Shown here: positions 24,534 through 34,066 of the stretch, one piece after another
Layout: each line of letters begins with the position of its first letter
Numbering within the stretch: the first letter of the stretch is position 1
From: Nannochloropsis oceanica
Lineage: Eukaryota; Sar; Eustigmatophyceae; Eustigmatales; Monodopsidaceae
Assembly (NCBI GenBank): GCA_004519485.1
Contig: CP038130.1
Coordinates: 744,001 to 808,000, forward strand
Direction of reading: 5' to 3'
DNA length: 64,000 bases
Notes under the pieces: model-generated
Told to the model about the DNA's origin: nothing
Databases searched by the model: none
The model's input: only the letters and a program-made list of their open reading frames with translations
Position numbers and translations under genes: made by a program

Positions 24534-26801
24534 TCACTCAATCGAAAACCCCGACGATTCCATCTGAATGGCCAGCGACAGGCGTTCCTTCAAATCCTTC
24601 TTCGATTTGTATAACGGCAAATCAATCCGATTAAAGCAGGTATGTGCCCGAGGGAAAACGGATTGCTCCAACGAAATACTGTTTACCGTAAATTTTCGTA
24701 TGTTCCCATCATTCCCCTGCAAAAACGCAAACCCCTGTGCCGGGACCCCCGAAGTGCCCGTCGTAAACTGTAATAACCTCGCCCGTTGCTCCTGATCAAA
24801 GTCATCCCTCACCACCTCCCAAAACCATTGAACCACGCGATGATGCGCGCCTTGCCGTGAGAACTCCCCTCCGTATTCTGTTTGGGCCATCCAATCCGCG
24901 ATGTCCAAATTCGGCATCCCGCACAGCAACAACTCCAACTGCTGAAAATCGAAAATCGTCAACAAAGCCTCGGGCACACACTCATAAAATCCCAACAGCA
25001 ACTCCCTCAATTGTACCTTCACCCGATCACACAACCGAAACTTCAAGTTGGCTTCCAGATAAGCATCGAGATTATCGGCGTCCAACGTCTTGTTCGCGCC
25101 GTCTGGGACCAGCTCTACCGTTTCCGACTGACCCAGAAAGTTCTCCGTCACAGTAAAGTCCAGGCATAGATCCCCCAAAACGCCCGGGTCCATATCTTGT
25201 AATTTACCCAAATTTTGCAAGGTCTCCGCATCGAGGTATTCCAGGTCCGCCAACACGACCGGCCACCCCAGGATGTGCTTCATAACGGGTCTCACCAAAT
25301 GATGCCGCACAATTTGCCCGTCCAACAAAGCCTTTCCAAGCAACCGCCCAAGAAAACGGAAGTACCGATCATGGTGCGCTTCCACCATACCACTCGCTGC
25401 GTTTATCTGCATGCACATCTGATCTACCCCACTGTACTGAAACAAACCAAAATCAGGGTTAAACAAGGCATCAGTGACCTGGTCATACCACTCCCTCGCC
25501 ACCCCCCCCGCATCAATCGCTGGCTCGCCCAAAAACTCAAATCGAAAGATCTTCCGCATATTCTCCTTGCTGATCCTCTCAAACGCCATCAACGAATCCG
25601 AGAGCAATTGCGACCTCCGTACCCTTATCTCCATATGCCCTTTCTCCCAGGGCACCTTCAAGCTCGAGCAATGCTGCCTAAAAAACTCTACCTTCTTATC
25701 GAACGGTAATTGAGCCCCATGCGACAATGTATGGAAATTCAGTCTCGTCCCCTCCACTGTCGTGTCCATCGCCACCTCCGAGGGTGGGACTAGCACCAAC
25801 TCAGGTGAGGAACGAGGACCCCTAAATGACCTTACGAATGCCGTGTCTTCAAACGAGAAATTACCAATCTTGGGCCTCCTTCCTCCACCCGCCCCACCCC
25901 CACCGATAGCACTGTTCCCGATCAAGTTGCTATTGGAAGCATCGACCTTAAACCAGTGAAATTTGACATCAACCCCAAGACACCGCACCCACCCATCCTT
26001 GTTGTACTTCATCTCGTACGCCGCCAACTGCTCATTCGTCGGGACGATGGGCAACTTGAATCGAATTTTATGATTCGGTCGCGCATCAACCGGACACGTC
26101 ACCGTCACGCGTTGCCCGTCCGCCAACAAAACAAAAGGTTCACCTGGCCGTACCCCTTGAGGCACAACCACCTCATACAACTTCTCAAATGGCGACAGCT
26201 CCGGCGGCCCCGCAGTAGACCCTCCTGTAGATCCTACTCCTGGCACACCAGCACCAGCAGCACCACCAGTGGTGGGAGGCAAGGAAAAGCGGATTTGCAT
26301 CCCGGGCCGCACGCCCTCTGGGCAAGTGACTCGTTGCCTGACCCCACGCACCATCACATCAAAAGTCTGTCCTGGATGGACTCCTTCAGGCACTTGCACA
26401 ATGAATGTGGACGCTTGAAATTCAATTGCAATCAGATCACCCGGCGAAGCACGATCAGGACAGCGGACCATCACTTGCTGCCCTTCCAAAAGCACCGCGA
26501 AATGCTGCCCTGGTCGCACCCCTGCTGGTATCCGTACTTGCGCCCGAATCTGACCCGCTTGTCGCTGTTGTCCAGGGATGTCGAATGCTCCCGGTTCGGT
26601 GTTGACGGGCCGGGATGCGCGACCCCCGCCGCCGCCACCACCGGAATGGAATGTGGAGGAGGGCGAGGGCTGCTGGTAGGGAGACATGCCTGAGGTCGGT
26701 CTCCGCCTGCCGCCACCATGAAGCCCTCCGGGGGAGCCGCCCGCGCCGGGATAAAGCGATTGCGGATGTTGGTGGTTGGCAGCGCTTTGTTCTTGTCCCA
26801 T
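24534..26801 (-). CDS. HECT-type E3 ubiquitin ligase with three N-terminal beta-repeats
   Basis: Intronless, 755 residues. The C-terminal ~350 residues are a HECT domain: FFRQHCSSLKVPWEKGHMEI, RIFRFEF-like start, DAGGVAREWY, FQYSGVDQ, FLGRLLGKALLDGQ, and the catalytic cysteine in RAHTCFNRIDLPLY (Cys722), which accepts ubiquitin from an E2. Residues about 86-130, 132-174 and 208-251 are three copies of a ~43-residue unit with the pattern P.GV.PG..F.V...G..V.V.CP....PG..I.F.L. These probably fold as small beta modules that recruit substrate or lipid; I do not know a functional name for them. Residues 1-75 are Gly/Pro/Ser-rich, and MGQEQSAA places a glycine at position 2 in a myristoylation-like context. 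Divergent from the FKBP gene, 529 bases away. Confidence 0.93.
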   Translation of the reverse strand: MGQEQSAANHQHPQSLYPGAGGSPGGLHGGGRRRPTSGMSPYQQPSPSSTFHSGGGGGGGRASRPVNTEPGAFDIPGQQRQAGQIRAQVRIPAGVRPGQHFAVLLEGQQVMVRCPDRASPGDLIAIEFQASTFIVQVPEGVHPGQTFDVMVRGVRQRVTCPEGVRPGMQIRFSLPPTTGGAAGAGVPGVGSTGGSTAGPPELSPFEKLYEVVVPQGVRPGEPFVLLADGQRVTVTCPVDARPNHKIRFKLPIVPTNEQLAAYEMKYNKDGWVRCLGVDVKFHWFKVDASNSNLIGNSAIGGGGAGGGRRPKIGNFSFEDTAFVRSFRGPRSSPELVLVPPSEVAMDTTVEGTRLNFHTLSHGAQLPFDKKVEFFRQHCSSLKVPWEKGHMEIRVRRSQLLSDSLMAFERISKENMRKIFRFEFLGEPAIDAGGVAREWYDQVTDALFNPDFGLFQYSGVDQMCMQINAASGMVEAHHDRYFRFLGRLLGKALLDGQIVRHHLVRPVMKHILGWPVVLADLEYLDAETLQNLGKLQDMDPGVLGDLCLDFTVTENFLGQSETVELVPDGANKTLDADNLDAYLEANLKFRLCDRVKVQLRELLLGFYECVPEALLTIFDFQQLELLLCGMPNLDIADWMAQTEYGGEFSRQGAHHRVVQWFWEVVRDDFDQEQRARLLQFTTGTSGVPAQGFAFLQGNDGNIRKFTVNSISLEQSVFPRAHTCFNRIDLPLYKSKKDLKERLSLAIQMESSGFSIE

Positions 26802-27330
26802 GCTTGGGCGTGTGTAGGCCCGGGTGGTGACTTCCCTCTCAGATGGCGATGACGATGACGCGGACAGACTTTTCTCTCGGTTGACAGCCTGTAGAGATGT
26901 AAGGGAAAGAGGGTTGGAGGCGGGAGTGCGACGTCGTCAGAGAGGGAGAGAGCTGGATATTTGAGACTGGCAGACATCAGGGACCATGAAGGAATAATTC
27001 GCCCCGCGGCGAGACACCGAAATAAGAAATCGGACCGGGGCTTGGAGGTTGGAGGCTCGGGCATGGCGAAATAGCTGCGAAGAACTAGCCCACGATCCTG
27101 GAGCCAAATACACATTTGAGACGGCGTGCGCTGGTCTACGGACACTCTGGACAGACTAAATGTCGTGCAGATCTGGCTGCTGATGCCTCAAAGGGATGTG
27201 CTGTGCTGTGGCGGCCGCTCAGTGTCCACTGGTGCCTATTGCGGTAAGAACAACCTCCTCCCTCACTTCGCAATTCTCACACAATTACAAACATTTGTAC
27301 ACACAGCACTACCTGGGACCGATTCCCATC
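26802..27330. other. Divergent promoter region
   Basis: 529 bases between the HECT ligase start (minus) and the FKBP start (plus). No gene seen; the upstream continuation of the FKBP frame (from 27196) is open but lacks family similarity. Confidence 0.5.
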
Positions 27331-28014
27331 ATGTGTGTCACGACATCGTTGCTCGTCCTGGTCGTTGCCTGCTACTGTCTGGCCGTACCAACTCTGGCCT
27401 TCTTTCCAAGCACCGGCTCCCCGTCCACGGTGACGACTCAAATGATGGCCACTGGCCGGGCAGGCCAGGAAGACAGCCGACGCAGCGCCCTCAGCAAGAC
27501 TCTGGCTGGCGGACTGGGTGCCTTGTCCTTGGCGACTGTTACACTGGGCGTGTCCCCCATTCCGGCGGCCGCCAAGGGCGTGAAGCGGTTGAAAAATGCG
27601 CCCACCGTGAAATTGGCAAATGGGGTTGAGTATCAGGACATGACGTTGGGCTCCGGTGCGACGCCGCATGAAGGGGATCGTGTTGCCGTTCACTATAGCT
27701 TGTACTACAATGGCTTAGAGGTCGAGTCCAGCCGGGATTCGAGTGGGCTGGCAGCGCGCCCGTATGGATTTAACTGGGGCACGGATAAGGGTACGGGGTC
27801 CATTTGCAAGGGGGTGCAGCTGGGGATGGAGGGAATGCAGATCGGTGGGCGCCGTAAGATTACTGTGCCATCTGATTTGGCATTTGGGAAGAAGGGGTTG
27901 CCGCCGTTTATTCCTGGGGATGCGACGGTGCTTTTTGACGTGTCGATATGGAGCATTAAGCCTGCGGGGACGAATCCGAATTTGACGTTGCCTGGTCAGC
28001 AGAATTACTTCTAG
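27331..28014 (+). CDS. Thylakoid-lumen FKBP-type peptidyl-prolyl isomerase
   Basis: Intronless, 227 residues from the chosen ATG. The start is selected because it gives a signal peptide (MCVTTSLLVLVVACYCLAVPTLA) cut before FFPSTG, the heterokont plastid motif. A second targeting signal follows: twin arginines in DSRRSALSKTLAGGLGALSLATVTLG with PAAA-K cleavage, indicating Tat-dependent import into the thylakoid lumen. The mature part is one FKBP domain (GDRVAVHYSLYYNG ... GMEGMQIGGRRKITVPSDLAFG ... GDATVLFDVSIWSI). The tryptophan normally at the base of the active pocket (IKGW in FKBP12) is replaced (ICKGV), as in several lumenal plant FKBPs with weak isomerase activity. Likely an assembly chaperone for photosynthetic complexes (inference). 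Confidence 0.93.
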   Translation: MCVTTSLLVLVVACYCLAVPTLAFFPSTGSPSTVTTQMMATGRAGQEDSRRSALSKTLAGGLGALSLATVTLGVSPIPAAAKGVKRLKNAPTVKLANGVEYQDMTLGSGATPHEGDRVAVHYSLYYNGLEVESSRDSSGLAARPYGFNWGTDKGTGSICKGVQLGMEGMQIGGRRKITVPSDLAFGKKGLPPFIPGDATVLFDVSIWSIKPAGTNPNLTLPGQQNYF

Positions 28015-28878
28015 GTGACTGATTGGAGGGAAGAGGACGAGTATCATAACAAGAGATGGGAAATATGGGGAACAGGATCATCGATGGGAGACAGTGCTCA
28101 GATGTGTTGGTGTATGATCGTTTCTTTTGTGCGCAGCTTGCATGCGGGGCGCGAGGACAGGGAGAGGGGTTGTCAGGAGGATGAGAGTTGGGGTTTGTGT
28201 TGCTGGCCACAGCTGGAAGACATTCGTTCAAATGTCCGTGACCATAGCGAGAAAAAAGGCCAGTGTACGACACAGTCTCGGTGGTAGTGGTGGTGGTGTT
28301 TTATTTGTTTTTTCGTTATATCATGTTATGAATTCCTTTGAGGCTTCTTTCATTTCTTCTTTTTCTTCCTAAGAAGAAGAAGACAGGTGACGGAGAATTA
28401 TGAAGCATTAGGGAATGGATTTAAATCTACGTGTAATGTATAATGAGTGTTGCAGATGATGAAAAGAGGGAGGAAAAACATGCCCGAGGCATGCACATCG
28501 ACGACTGAAGCTCCCTCTTTTATTTTTCTGTTTTTTTTGCGGCTTCTATATTTCTTTAAATTCCTCTTTCTTATTGAAAAATAAATACTCGAAGAGTTTA
28601 AATCTACCTGGCTACTACTGTACATATAATATATTGTCACCGTCTCGAGCTATCATCTTGCTCGACACCAATTCAGCATTCCCCTTCTTTCTCAGAGCCA
28701 CTATTCAACCCGCTCCACTACGTTTCAGAAAGACGTCTCGTGATCCACAGCAACGCCACGCTCTCTGATTCTCCCTCCACTCCTCTTTTTAATTCATCGA
28801 CCTCGAACCATTTGCTTAGCACAAGAAGAACATTTTGTCGATCCCCCTTTTCCGCTTCCTCTCCACCTCTTGTCAACC
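28015..28878. other. Convergent intergenic region
   Basis: Between the 3' ends of the FKBP and N-methyltransferase genes; T-rich and with a GAAGAAG patch near 28370. Nothing coding recognised. Confidence 0.6.
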
Positions 28879-30126
28879 TCACGATGACGTCTTAAGTCCC
28901 CCCCAATCCTCCTCTTTGTCGTCCTCTTTCGCAGTAAAGCAAAACATCAAAACCGGGAACAGCTCTCCCGGAAAGCCTTGCTGTTCTTCCTCAACCCGCA
29001 ATTCATATCCAGCAACTTTGAACAATGCCTTCAAATAGGCAGGGGACCGTGTCAAGCTACTATCATCCTTATCTACCACAAAATCTACCGATGAGTCACA
29101 ACAGTTATCCTTTACAATAACCACACCCTTCCCTCCGGGTCGTAAAGCGGCTTTCATCCGACCCAGAAAGCGAACAAGGTCAAGATCATGCAGGTGCCCA
29201 ATACACCACTGAATCCACACCACATCGTAGACCACCCCTGACGCTGGATCAAAGTCTTGCATTCCTTCACAAAGGTACGCCACGCGTTCCAAAGATGGCT
29301 CCCGGGCGTGTTGCTGGTGCTGGTGGTGCTGGGGTTCGGGCGAGGCCGAAGTGCCATTCAGGCCCACAATTGGAAGTTTCTGGGTCGTCTTCTGTAGCAC
29401 AACTGACTTTTCCCAGTCTGTATTTCCACTTTCTCTCCTTGCTGCTGATGATGCTGCTGCCACTGCGGCTGCTGTTGCTTCCCGCCCAAAAATAAAAGCT
29501 GGGGCAGCGGCCAACAGACGGGGGCTCTGCTCCAGCAACTCCACTTTCTCAAACATGGGGAGAAGCAGATGCTTCGTCACCCGTCCGATGCCCGCCCCAC
29601 AATCTACCGCCCGCCCGAAGCGCAAGGACGGGATCAAAGGCTTGACTCGGGCTTCCAAAAACAGCCGGGAGCCCGCGACGTCTGTGCCTGAAACATGACC
29701 AAAGCCGCCCAGCACCCCATCCACCGTCGGGGGGCAGTTGCCTTCCTCCTCCCAGTAAGTGGCCGCCTGACTGTACCACGCCGGGATTGCATCTTCTTCT
29801 CCTGCATTGGAGCTCTCTTTCCCCAGGATGCCCGTCCCAGCCCAAAGCGCCGTCAAGGACTCGTACTCTCTCCCATCGGTGTCATTGCCCATTGCGGTCT
29901 TACCCAAGTACTCCTCCACCTTTGCCACCAGCGTTACTAACTCCGCCTCGTCGCTGCGGCTGCTCGTGGAGGGTTTCATGACTATTTGGGAGAAAGGGGT
30001 GGACGGCGCGATGACCCTGTGCGTTTCAGGAATGCGTGGGATTAGGGTATTGAGAGGTAGATCAGCGCATGTGCTGTGATCCATGTCAAAATCATACGAC
30101 CAATTGGGAATTCTACGCATACACAT
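28879..30126 (-). CDS. NTMT1: Protein N-terminal X-Pro-Lys methyltransferase (NTMT1 family)
   Basis: S-adenosylmethionine-dependent enzyme that methylates the alpha-amino group of proteins exposing Xaa-Pro-Lys after Met removal. Intronless, 415 residues from the first ATG; in-frame ATGs at 30084 and 29979 are alternatives because the first ~110 residues are not conserved. Diagnostic sequence: AATYWEEEGNCPPTVDGVLGGFGHVS, SRLFLE, the SAM-binding VDCGAGIGRVTKHLLLPMF, EGMQDFDP, VVWIQWCIGHLHDLDLVRFL, ALRPGG and VIVKDN. This is the human NTMT1 pattern almost block for block. A ~50-residue low-complexity insert (AAAVAAASSAARRESG ... QHHQHQQHARE) sits between the FIFGREA strand and YLCEGM. Likely cytosolic or nuclear; the N-terminus has no clear presequence. 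Confidence 0.95.
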   Translation of the reverse strand: MCMRRIPNWSYDFDMDHSTCADLPLNTLIPRIPETHRVIAPSTPFSQIVMKPSTSSRSDEAELVTLVAKVEEYLGKTAMGNDTDGREYESLTALWAGTGILGKESSNAGEEDAIPAWYSQAATYWEEEGNCPPTVDGVLGGFGHVSGTDVAGSRLFLEARVKPLIPSLRFGRAVDCGAGIGRVTKHLLLPMFEKVELLEQSPRLLAAAPAFIFGREATAAAVAAASSAARRESGNTDWEKSVVLQKTTQKLPIVGLNGTSASPEPQHHQHQQHAREPSLERVAYLCEGMQDFDPASGVVYDVVWIQWCIGHLHDLDLVRFLGRMKAALRPGGKGVVIVKDNCCDSSVDFVVDKDDSSLTRSPAYLKALFKVAGYELRVEEEQQGFPGELFPVLMFCFTAKEDDKEEDWGGLKTSS

Positions 30127-31052
30127 TTACCCAGACACTATCCAGCCATCACCAGGGAGCCACGGGTTGACGTGGGGAGACAACCCGGGAGGTAGACGCA
30201 ATTCACATGGCACCGCGCCTGCCGTTGGAAATTTGGCCGCGATGGCCCCTGTGTACCTTGTGTTTGTTAATCTCTTCTCGCGCGCGTCGAGGACGACCAC
30301 ATAAATGAGGATAATAGAAGGCAGGAAGGAGGGTATCTAGGTTACGAGCCTTGTTCGGAGAGAGATGACATAAAGTAAGGATGATTTAGACGTGCGTGGT
30401 GACGCATTCCTTGACAATGAAAAAAAGGAAGCCAAGTGCGCTCATTTTCACCACGATGTTAAGATTAAAATCCGCACATCCTCTATCATTTGACCTCCTT
30501 TTTGTGCCTTTGCTTCTTTTCTTTCCTCCCATTCCCCCTACCCCCCCGGACAAGCGGGTGAGGAAGTTAACTGCGCGAGAGTGAGGGCTGAGAAATGTAC
30601 CAGCACGAAACTCACCTCGAAAACCTGAATCTCTTTTAAGGCTATAACGTTTTTACTTACGCCTTATTACCCCTCCCCATGCACCCCCCCATTTTTTTTA
30701 GACTTTTCGTTTGTTCTTCATGCTTTTTCTCTTTCTCTTGCGTAATCTTTTCTATTTCTCCTTCTTCTCTCTCCCAATACCTCGTGAGTGGCATCGCTCA
30801 CCACTCGCTTCCCCATTGCGACTGAATTGCCCAGAAAAAATGCAGATTCTCGAAATTCTTAATAAAGTGTGGAAGAAGGAAGCTATAGAGACCCCTGCCG
30901 TCAGCCACTGCGAAGGGAAAGGTTTCGATATTAACCTGTGTAATTTGGAATGAAGCGAGACGAAAACGAGAGTATGAGAAAAGAAAGCTAAATGTGTTTT
31001 TTTGGGGACAACAACGTCGCGAGTGTATGGAGGAATACCATGCGTCTGTATA
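30127..31052. other. Intergenic region
   Basis: Upstream of the methyltransferase gene and downstream of the Mpv17 gene. T/C-rich around 30470-30790. No supportable gene. Confidence 0.5.
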
Positions 31053-32171
31053 TTATGAGATGAGGCCCATTGAAAAGACGAACACAAAGGGCTGTCTTTC
31101 TTCTGCATGCGACAGAAGCATCTCGGCGACACAGCAAGCAAAATATCACAGGTGCAGGTGAGAAAGGAGCTCCACATAAGCATCCGTCACACCCGAAACC
31201 GCGACGGTTCCATTCTAATTTCTCGCACATCCCCGCTTCCTCCCTCCACTCCCTCCCCTCACACGTACCCGTGCGGGAGGCCAACATGGACAGGAAAACG
31301 TTGTAGCCAATCTGAAAGGAGAAGGGGGATTGAAGGAGAATGAGAAGAAAGTGAAAAATGTTTCTGGTCTACCTATTTTTTTAACGCACACTGGTCTTGC
31401 CATAACCAGTCAGGACCAAAACAACACCAAAAAGAGGCTCACCTGGATCGTATTGATGTACAACAATCGCTGCTGGGAAGGAATAAAACGGAAGTTAATC
31501 ACGTGCACCAAAGGCCAGACCTTCCACGATGCTGTCACACCCCGCACCAGATCCTGGTTGATCTTTGCCTTAATCTTCTGCAACCCAGACCCCTGCAACA
31601 GCTCAATCCACGCGAAGAAAATAACAGTGAAAATAGGAGCCCACAGCACCTGGTCAATCAAGACCTTCATCGCCACGGTAGCCGCATCCTTCTTTGGGAG
31701 CTTCTCATCCAGAGCCCCATAAAAAAAGTGACCAACAGGCCCGTGCACCGCCAGCCCAAAAGAAGCCAATCGCAACAACCGCTTCACATCAAGTGGCGCC
31801 CCCTTCTCCCCCAAGAAGTTCTGAGCCAGCAGATCCCCGATTGTAAAGCCCACCAGAGACGTGACCGCCTTGGTCGGCAACGGGCTGGATTCGAGAACCT
31901 CGTTGTACTTGTCCCAAAGCATGCCCAAGCCACCCCCATAGTGTACGTTGCCTTCCTCCTCATTTCCCCCACCGTTCCAGCCCCCACCGTTCCACCCACC
32001 CCACAAATCATCATTGTTACCGCCATTGCCGCCGATGCCACCGTGACTGAGGGCGGGGACCACGCTGCTCTTGGCCTGGCTAAAGAGCTTGGGCGCCTGA
32101 CGGGGGGCAAGGGGCTTGAAGTAGGCCTCGGTGACGGCCAAAGAGGCGACCAAGGCAAGCGCGACACGCAT
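31053..32171 (-). CDS. Mpv17/PMP22-family membrane protein, probably plastid-targeted
   Basis: Four-helix integral membrane family (Mpv17, PMP22, Sym1), linked to inner-membrane channels in mitochondria, peroxisomes and plastids. Firm exon 31443-32171; second exon 31269-31311 (IGYNVFLSMLASRT, the family's C-terminal YN.FLS motif). A third exon 31053-31102 with a CAG acceptor keeps frame and stops after 16 residues, giving 273 residues, but that last exon is uncertain. Family motifs: WDKYNEVLESSPLPTKAVTSLVGFTIGDLLAQ, LRLASFGLAVHGPVGHFFYGAL, VLIDQVLWAPIFTVIFF, WKVWPLVHVINFRFIPSQQRLLYIN. The N-terminus MRVALALVASLAVTEA-YFKPLAPR is a signal peptide followed by an aromatic residue, so plastid or ER-routed targeting is likely. 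A Gly/Asn/Trp-rich segment (about 45-72) precedes the domain. Confidence 0.9.
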
Positions 32172-33164
32172 GGCTGATTTTCGGAGGGCTGCTGGAGTGT
32201 GGAAAAATCTTCCTATGTAAATTAAGTGCCATAGTGGGAAGTGGTAGAGAGTAAGAAGCGTACTTGATGTTCATCTATAATGCTAGTGTGGCGAGGGGGT
32301 CGTGGGGGTGGAGACGACAGAGCGTCCAAAAGGAAAAAACGAGGACTCCTGATGCTTGGCTTGTGCTGCGCACATTTACGCGGAGGAAAGGGTGTGTTGA
32401 TGTCGGGAAAGTTGTGATACTCGACGTCCTGTTGCTTGTTTCAGCAAAGATCAACACTGCGAGGAGGAAGGCCAAGGCGGCGGCGGCCAATGTGAAGCAA
32501 AATCGAACAAAATGACAAGGTCGACACCCGTGGAAGGTCGACAGTGTCATTTTGGCAAGAAGAAGCCCATGCCCACGCCCACACAAAAATAAAAAGTCAA
32601 TACCAGCTCCTGACCGAAGCAAAAGAAGGCTTAGGAATCGTGACACGCGCCGCGGCCGAGCAGAAGGACCTCAAGGTATCCTTGCATCTGTGTCCGGCTC
32701 TGGGATTCTGGGAACTCTTCGAAATAACCTCGAGTAGTATCCACCTGGCCGCAGCGGCATAACTCCTGATGACTTGTGTTGCGGCTCCCCTAATCTTCTT
32801 CTTGTTACGAAGCACACAAGACACCACAACATCAAACCAGCCAATATCAAATGAAGACAATGAAAAGGACAGGCTAAACGAGGTGTTTTGCGACTTGAGA
32901 CTCGCCCAACGGCGATATATCCTAGCCTCCCAATTGCCCCACGTTGACTTCAGGGGACAAGAGCAAAGGGACGAAATGCCCTACAGCTACCCAGGACGCC
33001 TTCATTTCCCGATATCAGACCTCTGACATCACCTTCTTTCTCCTCGATAACATGCGTGTCCCCAGCTTTAGACAGGAATGTCATATCCTCGTAGGACATA
33101 AGGGCGAAAGGTTCAAGACCCAGCCAGGTGTCTGCTTGAGCGCAGCAACGCTTCTGGACGAAGG
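32172..33164. other. Divergent intergenic region
   Basis: 993 bases between the Mpv17 start (minus) and PPR start (plus). A 123-codon minus-strand frame (32275-32646) contains a hydrophobic stretch but matches nothing I know, so I do not call it a gene. Confidence 0.5.
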
Positions 33165-34034
33165 ATGAAGAAAAAATCCCACGGCACAGATATGAACGAA
33201 CCGCCTACCTTGGATTGCTCTCGCGGCGATAACACATCCGGCTACAGTACGGAGAGCAGCAACAGCAGCAGCGGCCTGTGGTCTTTCGGCGGCAGCGGCA
33301 GGGGGGGCAATGGAAGCACAAGCAGCAACAGGAGAGGGACCGTAAGCAGTGCAAGCAGCGCAAGCAGTGGCAAGGCCCCCGACACTCCGTCGTCCCACGA
33401 CTGTGTTCCTTTCACTGCAATCGGCTCCTCGCTCGATGCTCCCCGTTGGCCTGGTGATGGGATCGCAGGGGCCTCTACCGGCACCAACCACAATCCTGGC
33501 GGCGTGGGCTTGAGTCGGTGTATGTTGTCGTCCCCGAACCCCCCGTCCTCCCCATCGCCCGCAGGCCTCCACATCCGCACCTGGGATCCACCACCTCATT
33601 CCCCGACGAAGTACGGCAGCCAATCAGAAGGTGCAGCAGCAGCAGCAGCGGCAGCTGCGGGGGCGGCCATGCAACGTAATGGACTACCTAGCGGGAAGGA
33701 GCATCACCTTTATTCGGGTTCGTCGTCCGCGGCCTCGTCGCCTGTTTCTACGACGTTGAGCCATTGTAAGAAAAGTATACCAAAGCAGCACGAATGGAGC
33801 CACGGGGGATTAGGGAATATGGATCCTCATATGTCTCCCTTGTCAAATAGTGGCTCGCCGTCCTTGATCTCGCCGAGTCCCACCGTCAGCAACTACAGCT
33901 TTGGATTTCAGTCACCCATGCCATCTGATCTCGAATCGTCATTTGCAAACCTGCTGCTAGATCGAACGGGGGGTAGTGCGGTGGAGGGAGGGGCATGCAC
34001 GCCCCGAGGACGGGCACAGGCCTTGCAGCAGTTT

Positions 34035-34066
<32 letters not shown>

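Noticed and set aside
26471-27145. Minus-strand 224-codon frame upstream of and overlapping the HECT gene
   Set aside because: It is a different frame over the HECT N-terminal repeats, Pro/Ser/Arg-rich, with no family signal.
32275-32646. Minus-strand 123-codon frame with a membrane-like segment
   Set aside because: Lies in a divergent promoter region, lacks conserved motifs and a good start context; chance is likelier.
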